NCBI GenBank assembly: GCA_024529925.1
Contig: JAFEUB010001559.1
Coordinates: 192,001 to 256,000 of the forward strand
Direction: 5' to 3'
DNA from: Ophthalmolycus amberensis
Lineage: Eukaryota > Chordata > Actinopteri > Perciformes > Zoarcidae
Length of the DNA stretch: 64,000 bases
The notes under the pieces are model-generated. The model saw only the letters and a list, made by a program, of their open reading frames with translations. It searched no databases and had not been told where the DNA came from. Of this stretch, positions 37,834-50,500 are shown one piece after another. The position numbers and the translations under genes are program-made. The stretch's first letter is position 1. Every line of letters begins with the position of its first letter.

Positions 37834-39228
37834 CTAAAACACACATGTGCACACAGTGGCGGCCATCTTCAGTTCCCGTCACAATAGCCGTCCACGGCTG
37901 TAGAGGCCAGAATAAAGGCGAGAACAAAACCCGGCAGCAGAGCTCTTTATCAGCCTGAGCTCGTGGATGTTAACTCTGCACACTGGGAGCTGTGGCTCAG
38001 TGTGGATTGGGAGTTTTGCTGTTATGTCACCACCCTCCAGTTGAGCTACCACATAGCAGGAGGACTCTCGATTGCACTCAAACAATTAAAAGTGCAGACT
38101 TGGAAATTGACATTATTATACTTCCGCGCTCCGGGAGTTGCACTTTGGAAAATGTGCTTTGCTGTCTCGTGGAGTTAATGAGGTGACACACCTACTGCAT
38201 ATCTGTGGTTCTCCCAAAGCATCACCCTGACTCATTGTGTAATGGATGGAGATGCTTCCATTGTCGCAAAAACAAGGACACAGTATTAATTCTTTGCAGC
38301 ACAGGAGAGCAAAAGCTCTCACAAGAGATCTAACCTTTGGTTTAATGTTTAAGTGACAGGAAGGATGTGTGTGGTGTTTTCTCTCCATTCCTAACTGCAG
38401 CCAGAGAAAATCTCATTACTCTACGTGCTATAATTTTATTATTTGTTATTTCATAGCTCTCACTGCTTCAAAAAGTTGTCTTAAAGCAGCGGCATTCATC
38501 TGCGTGGTTTTGTATTTCTGTATTTTGAATAATTTACATATTACTCATTTAAATAAAGTGATAACATTACTTATTGCTTAACAGCAAAAGTAACCAGTGA
38601 CATTACTTATTACTATACTTTCATCCATCAGCTCAACGCTAGTCCTGAAGGCGGCTAACCGCGTCCCCGCACCAAGCTAGCACGTAGCTAACTGCTGACG
38701 TCACCCTGTATTCTGTGAGCACAGTGTTCAAAGGGGCTCCCCTATTGTATAGATGTTACTTTATACAAGCGGTTATAGCTTTTACGTTATTCAGTATTTA
38801 AAGGAATAATATGCAGGATATAAAAGACAATGTATAGACTCATCAGTTATGTTGCATTAGAAGTGTGCGTTGTTGTGTGTATCCACAGAAACCCTGCCCT
38901 CTGTACTTTCTCTTTACTTCTTCTTAAGTTTCCGTGTTCGGGACATTTTTAGGAGTCATCAAAGACTCTTTGGACCTCGCATGGAGGTGTATAACATCGT
39001 GCAGGGTGTGCGGCCCGTTACACCCTCGACGTCTGATACTGAGGCACAAGCATCACGTCCGTGTGCACGAAGCCCGCTTCAGCTCTGTCAGATACAAAGT
39101 GGCCGTGTTTGTCGAATGACAACGGGTTGTTGAATCTTTTTGTATTTTTCATGTGCTCCAATGTTCCCCCTGCTCCTCGTTCTGAGTGCAGCTCTCGGAG
39201 TGTCAGTTTGACCGTAAGCAGCATCGAG

Positions 39229-39288
<60 letters not shown>

Positions 39289-42200
39289 CCGACAGGATAA
39301 AGTCTGCCCTGCAGCTGCATTCGTTCAACATCCGTTAACGCGGTACCTTCCTGCAGGGTTGTGCTGAGGTGTGGATGTGTTTATTTGTGCTTTGGAACGT
39401 AACGTAACAATCAGAAGCTAAATGACGTGTTATTTCTCTGATTCACTGGTTTGTCGTCACTTCCTCTCTGCGTTCGCTCTCTAGCTCGCTCGACCAATCG
39501 CTGCTCTCTCTCTCTCTCTCTCGCCCGCTGAGCTAAAAAGGTGACATAGTATGTCTTTAAAACCGGTGAAAGAAAGGCAAAGTACCCGACAATAGTTCAA
39601 TGTAATTTCCAGGCACAGTAGGTGTCACAATTTCTGATGGCCTGAGTCAGAAATTAACTTCTTCCCGCTAATGTGCTTCTGTTGACTAGGAAGAATATGC
39701 TGCATCCAGTAATCATCACACAGTTGGCATTTCTATCACCTTCTTTAAAGACGAGAATAATACACAACATATCTATCAGGGATCAGCAGAAGTACCTGTC
39801 CACCGCACGGACAGAGACCAAACTGATATCAAACCTCAGTCAATGTGCCAGTAAGACGACAAACAGGTCGACCCCCAAATTGCTGAAGTAATGGAGCATA
39901 ACTGTGATTAGCAACTGTGATCTAATTACTGTATTTCAAATTTTAATCCCTCACACTACTCACTGCTGTTACTTGCTGTTACGCGGTACAAAGTATTGCA
40001 TTACTGTCCAACGCTGATATTTGTGCGTGCGTTCTTGTGTGTACTCACACTCATGTACCTGTTTGTTTGTTTGTGCTGCAGGCTGTGCGAGACTGTGGTG
40101 CCCCTCGAGGACCCTATTATCACAGAGACCACCTCCACACTTCAGGAATGGGGGGTCTTGTGGAAGCAGCTCTACGTGGTCAGTAGCACTACATAACAAT
40201 CCATCTCACTCATCTTAGAACAAAACACCAAGCAATAAATGTGAGGCTGAATATAACTTTACCAAGATCTCTACGGGAGGGGAAAAAACAAAAACAGCTT
40301 TTCGCAAAAATAAATTGAATCCAATGTTGTTTCATTTGCATGCTCCTCAGGGGGTTTTGGTGGAATAAGCTTTTCTAGTATGTTTCTCCTCCCTGCACCT
40401 AATTCAACACCTTCTAACCAGTAAGCATCGTGAATAGAGATACAGCGACAGCTCCTTATGATACTTACCCCCCCCCTACATTTTCATATACTAGATCTAT
40501 GCAGGAACAGAAGTGGTGGTTGCACACAGATAATGGCCTACAGACCTGTCGTATGCAATTTCATGCTGTGTCATTCAGTCCCTGATTATTTTAAGCCATG
40601 CCTCTCATAGCTTCTGCGTCATCTTAAGATCCGGCTCAGCTCGCCACCTTCAGTCCGCCTTTACTCGCCGGGCAAAAGTGATTACTGGGATCCCAAAGCA
40701 TCCTTAATCCCGCTACGTGTCGAGGGGGCAGGCAGAAGTGGTTGGTAGGCTTTTGAGTCGGGAGCTGAGTGGATCCGTTGCAGAGCTGGCAGCCAGTTTT
40801 TACATAACCTCTCACTGAGGCCTGCTCATGCTCTGAGCAACTGAGGAGCCCGAGGCATCGGTGTGGTGATGTAACTTCCTCTGAAGCTCGACTAATGTGA
40901 AGCGCTGATTTGACAGTGCTCGTTTTCGCTGCTCACCCCCTGTGTGATATGGGCCGTGTTGCCACAGTTGCCTCCATAATAATGGGATGTAGCATTGGCT
41001 GGATGTTGATACATTTCACCTTATTGTTGCCAATTACAATTCATGTTATTACTTCAGGGAGCAATGGCCTAAGCATAACTGTGTATCTGTTATAATGTAG
41101 GTAATTAGCCCCGCAGAATAGACACCCGAAAGGGCTCATCAACGCTGACAAAATCCTTTGTTTTCCAGCAGCCTTTGGGAACATGCAGTGTTTATCCTCA
41201 TTAAATTTACATGGGCATTGTGATGCCGCCTAATCTTTTGCATTTATGTAAACAAACCTGGGCGGTAATGTGGACTTGTCATGCCATTAGGGAGAACAGA
41301 AAACGCCTGAATTAACAGTGTCGTCCTTGGTTTATGAGAAACGGTGATGAAATTCATTACCGTGAGGAGGTCAAAGCGGGCTTGCGAGGGGAATTCTTTT
41401 TTTATTTTTGGTTTCATTAACAAAACCAGTGGGCTTCTGACTCTCTGTAGCAACACATATTTATTCTGCACGGGCTGGAAGAAGCGGTTAGAATGTGATT
41501 CTACTTCAACCAAATGTAAAATACGTCACCTGAGTCTGATATCAGAGAACCAGCTGCACACAGACTCTTGTTTTCTCACTGTCCAGCTTTGTAGTAATAG
41601 TTATACTTCACACTAAACACAACAGTGTAAAGTATATAAACTACATTCTGGATTTCATTGATGAAGATGCTGCAGAAGAAGGAGATCACGTGTCCTAACT
41701 AAAGTCTTTTTTCTTTGGCTGCTTCAACAGAAGCACAAGGTGGATCTGTTCCATAAGTTGCGTCATGTGATGAACGAGCTCATCGACCTGCGGCGGCAGC
41801 TGATCCAGGGTCACCTCGCCCAGGACCAGACCCGGGAGATCAAGCGGCACATCACCGTGCGGCTTGACTGGGGCAATGAGTGAGTTACCCTCGCACTGAG
41901 TGCATTGCGTCGAGATTGGCTCCCAAAGAATACAGTATTCCTTTGGCACTGGAGAGAGATCTACAGCGCTGGACGAGTGGGTGCGAAATAGCATCCTCTA
42001 TGATGTCATTTTATGGTCATTTAGCAGATGAGTGAATCTCAAGCGCCTTAAAGTCAACGCACATCCTCCCTGGAGGAAGTGCAAAGTCATATTCTAACTG
42101 TTCTCTCCCTCCGACTGAGCGGTGACAGGCATCCATAACAGAGATAAAGATGAGATGGCTCCAGCTCGGCCGAGGAAGGGCTTTTATGTCAGTTCAGTGT

Positions 42201-44442
42201 AATATTCATTGCACATAAAAGTACACAGAAATTCACTTGAACTATATGTATTAATGTAAAAACCCCTCAGAAGTAGAGTCTGTAAATTCACTGTATTTTG
42301 TCCATCATGCGTGTTGAAGCTCTGTCGTGCACACTGACCTGAGAGCTGTAGTGATCTCATTTCATGGTCAAGAGATCACAGCAGCGCTGATATTACGCCA
42401 CGATGTGAGGCTGCACAGTAAGACATACAGCAGCATGGACCAGTGCTGTACTTAACCCTATTTAACACAAACCCATGTGTGGAGTGGTGAAGTACTTTTC
42501 AAACCCATGAATTCCAATTACAGATCCAAATGTTTCCAAAGTTTCCAAAAATGTTTTATGCACAAAAACTAATCTAAAAAGCGTGTTTTAGATGTGATGT
42601 GATTTTAGATGTTTCTGCTGAAAGTCCCGGAGCGAACCGATACAGAACAGAGTTTATATGAACATACCTTTAAGTGGTTTTAAGTTTAAACACTTTTCTT
42701 GTGTATTTCTATTTTTCCATTGTATCTTTACTCCTCTACATTTACTCCTAATGTCAATACTGGACCCCATCACACGAGGCTGTGTTACATTAATACATTA
42801 ATAGTCATGATAGTAATTTCATGATGCATTTCTGGAGTTTAAACCAATTAACAATATATTATGATAATAACAAATGTGCTCATTATGCAGAATGGCCCCT
42901 TTTAGTGTTACATGTACATGACATCATTAATTATTGAAATGATGCATTCATATATTAATATTAGTGTTTTAATGTTGTAGCTATTCGAGGATAAGCTACG
43001 TTCAACGACTTTAAATACCGTTGGGTTGTTACTAAACCTGCAACAATTCATGATGTTTGATAGTTATTGGTAAGAAATCCTGTGATTTGTATGTGAAATC
43101 TTGAAACAAAAGTTCAACATTCTGAGAAATACGTCGATTACCGCTTAATCGTGGCCCTGAGCAGTTTCCAGGCAACCAGCGGAGACGACAGGAAGTTACC
43201 GTGCTTCGCCAAGAGATAGTCTGGCACATGAAACCCCCAGAAAAACAGCAAACAGACACTTTTACACTGCAGGTTTTGTGCGAATTAAACAAACAACATT
43301 TAACGTGTGAATTTGTGAGCTTCAGAGGTGTCGGTGGGCAGATTTAGCCACTTTCAGGCAGAGCCAGGTTAGCTGCGTCATCCTGTTCCCAGTGTTTGTG
43401 CTAAGCTAAGCTAAGCTAGCCGGCTGCAGCTTCTTATTTACAGCACAAACATTTAACTTCATCTAACCCTCCGCCAGAAATCAAAAAATACATTTCCCCG
43501 AAATGTCAAACTATTCCTTTGATATGCAATCTAGTAACTACAACTGTCAGATAAATGTAGTGAAGTAAAAGCGCAATATTCAACATATTAAGAATGTTAG
43601 CGTGTAACATTAATACTATTATTAGACCTATAAGTACAGTGAATGTACAAAAGGATGTATATAAAGAGATGTGTTGAATAAGACTTGTTTAAAAACGACT
43701 CCGATCCGATGCTTCTGTCTCCAGGCACCTTGGATTAGACCTTGTTCCCAGAAAAGAGTTTGAGATGGTGGATCCCGATCAGATCAGCATATCAGAGCTG
43801 CACAAACTGGTACGTTGGGCGTGAATGTTCTTCAACCGATGCATGCTGTACAAACTCACCCCATGAATTATTGAATACAATAAATTAATAAAGTAAATGT
43901 GCATTCTATGGCGGATAAAAATGGAATTAAATTCTGCTGCATGCGTATATGAAGTACATCTATTGCAATGACTCAAATGATGCTGTCTTCACACACGATG
44001 AGCCTTCTTTTGATTATTGCACAGCCTGGTTTTACATATTAGAATGTGTCGTCGTACGTGTAGGGACGTGTGAATGTACCGATTATCAAATCATCCATAA
44101 GAAGGTGACTCACAAGAGAGCGATTCAGCTGTCGGAGCTGCCTCATGGTGACCTGTTCTTTATGCTTATCTTACCGCCATATTGAGCGTGTCCTTCTTCT
44201 TGCACGCACGTGACTCTCACTAGCGTGATCGCCAGCTCGCAGACATGATGCACAGTTACAGTCCTGGCTGAGGCTTTGGGAAAATACATACAAATCAATT
44301 TTTTATAGTTTAAAAAGAAAGAAAGAAAATTACATATTTTAGTCTTGGTTGCTGTAATCCACCAACTAGACTGGAGACGTATTTCCATGAATACATAATA
44401 CCTCAAATGTATTTTAGCTTCATTGACATGGGACTTTCAAAC

Positions 44443-44508
<66 letters not shown>

Positions 44509-47500
44509 GAGAGAGGAGAGCAACTGAAGCAGATCTAATTTTAGAAATATGCGATTACAGCACAGATGTTATGAAATCTAATGTAATACTGCTGGAGACT
44601 GTTATCTGGGAGATCCTTTCTGGTCATGAGTTGAAGCTCCATATGCTGATGAAAAACACTCCAAAAACGCCCCACAGCCTCCCATCATCCCGTCGCAGTG
44701 TTTCTCAGCTTTGCGCGCAGAATGTTTGCGCACCGAATGCTCCGTCCACAAACAACGGCGCGGCTCTTTCGTGCCAAAAAGCCTCCCGACTCTGTCCATG
44801 AAAGTGGGCTTGTTTTTAGGCAGGGCGCGAGGGCCTTGGCTCCTCTTCAGGTAGGGGAGTAGAGGAGTTCTCTTTAGGCTGCTGAGCAGAGAGGTGCGTG
44901 TGGGCGATACTGGCTTTGTCCTCTCCTCTCCCACACGCTCACGTTTTGCCTCACGTAGGCTCCCTTTCAGCGCTGCAGCAGAGTAGCCGCTCGGCAGCAT
45001 GCGTAGGTGAAAGTGTTGTCAGGTTTGAGGCAGCGACAGAGGCGTCGCTCAGGTGGTGTGTGTCTGAAGCTGCTGCAAGGTACATGAGTTCAATGCTGTG
45101 TGGGAAGAGTATAGAATGGACCGACTGATCTGACGTCTTTGCTTTGTACTTCGCTCTCTTTTAGCATGTATCCAGCAGACACTGTGGTCAGCAAAGCACA
45201 AACCAGGTATCGTCTTTTCAAAAGGAATCATCCGAACCTTTCATACTGTGCCAGTCTCCTCATGTCTCATTTTGTATTTCTCTCTGTTCACTCTGGAGCT
45301 AATGAAGTCAGGGAACTCATCACCTTTAGACCTGGTCATTTACAAATGATCTGTTTTTAACATCTTCCCTCCACAAATAAACAATGAGGATTTTTTACCA
45401 TTTGATTTTATATTATTACATAAAATAAGCTCTTTTGAAAACAAGGGTTTATGATACAATCCCCATCAGTAAAAAGTTAACGTCAGCCTATAAACAAACT
45501 ACACCACGTCACATTGTGACGACACACAACGAGGCTGTAGAGGCAAAATAGTCGGTGTGATGATGTTTAGCCGTCTCATTTAGCCTTTTTTAAGACACTT
45601 AAAAGCTTTAAAACTCACCAGAGTTCACTAATTAGCCTCCTGTTGAACCACGATGGGTCGTTTGAACAACAAGATGTTAATAGGAGAGTTTCAGAGAGGC
45701 TGAACCGTGGATTTTGTTACATTTTGACAGAATAAAGCTGACTGCTTCCTCCTTCATTTAACAATAAACAAGTGTTTAATTAGCTTTAGAACTGTCATCT
45801 TTGTCATTTAAAACAATATACCCAACAGTCCAACAATAAAGCTAATTTATATGGCACTAAAATCAGGATCAATTAAGGATAACATTGTTTTTTAAATGGC
45901 AGTAGTATCACAGATTGCGATCCGTTTAGGGACCCTGGAAGATTGAGATGCACATAATCACTGAAAGCTTAGTTAAAGTTGTCATACATGATATAAATAC
46001 AGAATGAAAGCACCCTCCTCCAACAACAAATACAGACCCTCCAGAGCGGCAGCATCATTCATTCATCACTTCTTGTAATGTGCATGTCTACTCAGTCTAC
46101 TGTAAATAGCACGTACATGTGACAGGAAGAAATACTCTGCAGAGCATTTATCAATGAATTATTCACCTCTTACAGTACCCCCATTGATCTGTTAAATAAG
46201 CTTATCCGTACACAGAGTGGCAGGTACTTGGCCTGGCTCGCAGTCCCGACCCGTCTAGTCACTTTCCTCTCCGTTTCCCAGGCTGACAGCACGAGACAGC
46301 GGCATGGTGACGGGTGCCGTGTCCCCGTGTCGCACCACCTCTTCATCAATCTGAAGAGCTTCACGTACAACAGCATCAGCGAGGATGCGGACGTCTTCTT
46401 CTCTCTGTACGACACTCGCGAGGCCAAACAGATCAGGTACATGGGGGGGGGGGGGGATCTCAGTTCATTCGTAACAACAATCCCACAATGCTAACTGCGT
46501 GCATGCAAAGAGCAAGCACACACAGTATGTCCACACACTGTGTCTGACCGGCAGATGGGCCGAGGCCTTCTGTGGTTCACAGACACTCTGAAACTGTGAA
46601 CTCGGTTCTTTTTTGCAGCGAGAAGTTCATGGTGAAACTGAACAAAAACGGAGGACCAAAGAACCCAGAGAAGGTTGATCGTCTGTGCGCTCTCTTCACG
46701 GTAACGTATTTCCCCCTCGTAGGCTTGAATACACAGACGGAGACGCACGTCCTCCTCGAATGTAAAACATGCAATGAAACAAGGAACAAATTCAACTCTG
46801 TGATCCCGGATTCCAAAGAGTTTAACGACCGCTCAAAATTAGAAATAAAGAAGCAGACAAGGCATTCATTTCAAGGCAAATGTAATTGTAATACTCAATA
46901 TACTATTATATAACATTAGTAATGCTATGTTAATGTGTTAATATTCATCTTCATATTATTATTTATTACTTTCATGTCAATAAAGCCACATTAAATTGAA
47001 TTATAAAAACACTATTCTGTATTTCAACCCTTTTTATACCATTTCTCTTCAGGACCTGAGCAGCAAAGACTTGAAGAGAGACCTGTACATTGTTGCACAT
47101 GTCATAAGAACTGGTAAATGAAGTACAGTGTTTAATAACAGAGTTTCTTTATTTATTCATCAGTGCTTCTTCTCAGTGTGTCCCTCGTCTTTTTGTTTGT
47201 TTCCAGGTCGCATGCTGCTGAACGACTCAAAGAAAGGCCCGCCTCAGGTGCAGTACAGACGACCTTATGGCTGCGCTGTTCTTGCCATGAGTGACGTTTT
47301 CCACACCATCACGGACCTCAAAGAGGAGAAGGACTTCGTGCTCAAAGTTTACACGTGAGTACACACATGGGAAGCCCTCGATTCCAAATACAGCAGCAGA
47401 AAAAGAGAATTCCTCTGGCAAAAGAAGAAGATCGTCGTAAAAATGTTCCCGTCTACGGCTGTCGGTGTAATTGCTTTTTTTTTTAGCTGCGTGGCGTCTG

Positions 47501-50500
47501 CACTTCTGGAAATAGAGTTAAAGAATCTAAGCAGCGAGGCGGGAATGTTCTTGCAAATGTCGTGCATGACAACCTAGCGCTTCAGCGTTGATGCCTGGTG
47601 TGTTTTGACCAGAATGATAATGAAGTGTCCTCTGGAAAATCAATAGCCGCTCACCCCGGGCCTGAGATAGGACACTTGGCGTGTTGTAAATCTGGCTGCT
47701 TCTGTTAGGCCTCGCCACAGAGAGACACTCCTGTACGCCGGCCAACCCAGTGGAGGAGGGAGAGAAGGAGAGGGAGAGAGAGAGATATGACACTTAGATA
47801 ATGGAGCAAAAGTTAGAGGACGAAGAAGAGAAAACAAAGAAACACCGAGCTCAGCATATTCTCTTGTCAGTCAACAGCTAGAACGTGTCCTTGAGTCTGT
47901 GCTGTCCTCCTCAGCGTCCTCTCCGGGTCGGAGGTCACTCACACACTTGGCCATCCTGTTATGTGTGTGTGTGTGTGTGACAATTTCCTCTCGTGTTTTC
48001 AGGATAACTTTACAGCTCGGTGTGAAATAAAGATTTCCAGAATAGAAAGCTGTCGTTTTTATTGGATTCCTCTTCCCTTTATAAAAAACAACAACAAAAA
48101 AAAAAAAAAAGCAAGCAGTGATTCAGTGCTGAGCTGCCTCCAAACTGTCGGCTGCTATAACGCTCCAGTCTGTGCATTTCCCCATGCCATCCCAGGGGCC
48201 TTCGGGCCCACAGTAATGAAAAAGGCTGGTAGAGAGCTGGCTGTCAGGTTTGCTTAGTGAGCTGTGCATCTGGGCTAATGTGCTGCTTGATAGCGCCCCC
48301 CCCTGCTGCTACCTTTTCTCCAGGAGGAAATCGGCTCTGGGACACATGCTGTTCATGTAGTCCTCGTGCACTCAATTCCGATCCCTCCATCTGGGCGCAC
48401 TAATGGGTGCGTTGTTAACAGCCCCGCCCCCAACTGTCTTTTCTCTCCAGGTGTAACAACGAGAACGAGTGGCACCAGATACAGGAGAACATCATCCGCA
48501 AGTCCAACACCAAGTACTCAGCTCCCAGCACCAACTATGGTGAATATGTCCGTCTCCACAGACCGGCGGCCTGTTAATGACCCAGTGTCTTGGGTCATGT
48601 GACCGCTGATAGATACAGTATACAGTATATTGGCTCAAGAGAAGGATATGCAGTTATGTTATGTTATCTAAACATACAGACAGTTTTGATTTTATTCTTT
48701 CCCAGATTTTGATGTTCCTGCCTACTCATTTCTGTTCTTTTTTTAACATTGAAAGTCTCTCTAGACGCAGCGTCATGGTGAACATGCTGTCTACAGTTTT
48801 CATAGGAATTATTTCCTTCGTTAATATTCGTTCCAAAGATAATTGTGTCGGTTATTCTGACAAAACAGGATATTGTTTCTGGAAAGTCTCTATTGACGAC
48901 TACCAATGATCAATAATATGCCTAAAAACATAGTATTTTTAGTAAATAGTGTCGCGTTCACATGAAAATATACACCATGAGAAGATTTATTAACTTTAAC
49001 TGTCCTACGAATACTGAGGAAACTATTCCCTTCACATCTCTGCTTGTATTTCGTTATTGCGGTTTTTGTATACGTGCGATGCGATGAAGGACTTTGCTTT
49101 TGATATTTAAAGGAATACTTCGACATTTGGCATTTTCGCTTTCTTGCCGAGAGTTACGTGAAAAGATCCGTAAACCACTCTAGAATCTAGAGAAAGCCGC
49201 AGCTTAGCTTAGCACAAAGATTAGCAACAGCTAGCTTAGATCTGCCCGAAGGTTAACAAAAAGTACACCTATACCAGCTGCTCTAAGACTCATTAGTTAA
49301 ACTATGGTTTCTCTTTCTTCTTTTTATTCCAAACAAAAACGTGAAGACGTTGTGGTCTTACGGGGGATTATGTGAGGGGACTATTTCATGGCTCGCTGCT
49401 CGCGGCCAAGAAACAGAAATTGTCCTTCGGTAAACTCATCGACTTCTGGCTGTCGCTTACTCAATTAATAGTTTGATCCATAAAAAGTAAGGAGCGACGT
49501 CTTCTAATTTTCTATTGTTTGAAAAACCAGCCAAATATTCACATTTGAGAAGCCTTCAGTTCTGTTTAAGAATTGTCAAATGATGATGAATTGATTAGCA
49601 AAATTGTTTGCTTGTTATTTTTCTGTTGATCGACTAACCAATGCACCAATAAGTAGTCGCTGCTGCTCTGAAAGCGAATAATTAAAATCGCCAAATGTCT
49701 TTAATTCATTGGATCAGACAAAAACAGACGTTCCCCTCCGATTAATGCATCTAGAAATGTTTTTAAAATTCCACATAGCAAAGAAACTACTCGCTGATTT
49801 TTTATAAAAATCCATTAAAATGACTTCACAGCAGTCATAGCAGTCCTTGTGATAATAATCACCTGGAGGAGAAACACATCAGCTCAGCTGTTGGATTAGC
49901 TGCTATAAAACAAGGTGACGCAGGACACGTTGTGTCTTCGGTATGAAACGATCTCGCCGTGTGGAGTTTTTCAAAATGGCTTCACTGTCGACGTGAACTC
50001 TGCAAATTCACTTTTACTTCTCTTTTTATTTTATTATGAGCATCTCAGTGTGATACGTGACTCATTCCTCACAAACAAAACTAGAGTCACTAGATTTGTG
50101 TGGTCGCCTTATTTTTTCTTGCTTCTTTGCGTAATTCCACGACACCATTTCTCCTCCCTCCCTCCCTCCCTCACTCCCTCCCTCCTTTCTCTGTGGCTCT
50201 GATCACGTCTCACTCTTGTGTCTGTCTTCTCCTCCCCCACATTCTGACTAATGTCCTTTTTAATACCCCCTCTGTCCCTCCCATCTCACTTCTGCTTCGT
50301 CCCTTCACTGTCTTTACTTCCATTCCTCTTTCCACCCACAACCCCACACCTCTTCACACCTCCCCCCCACACATTCCTGCCCCAGGCCTCATCATCTCCC
50401 TGCAGCTGCTGCGGGGTGAGCTGGAGCAGATCAGACGGGAGAACCAGGCTGTGTTCAACAGGGCCCTGGCTCTCACGCGCAAACTGGGTTTCCCAGATGT

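Noticed and set aside
44602..45000. 132-codon minus-strand open frame in dock3 intron 7
   Set aside because: No recognisable domain, no splice partners, low-complexity Arg/Lys/Ser-rich translation; likely a chance frame in a GC-richer stretch.
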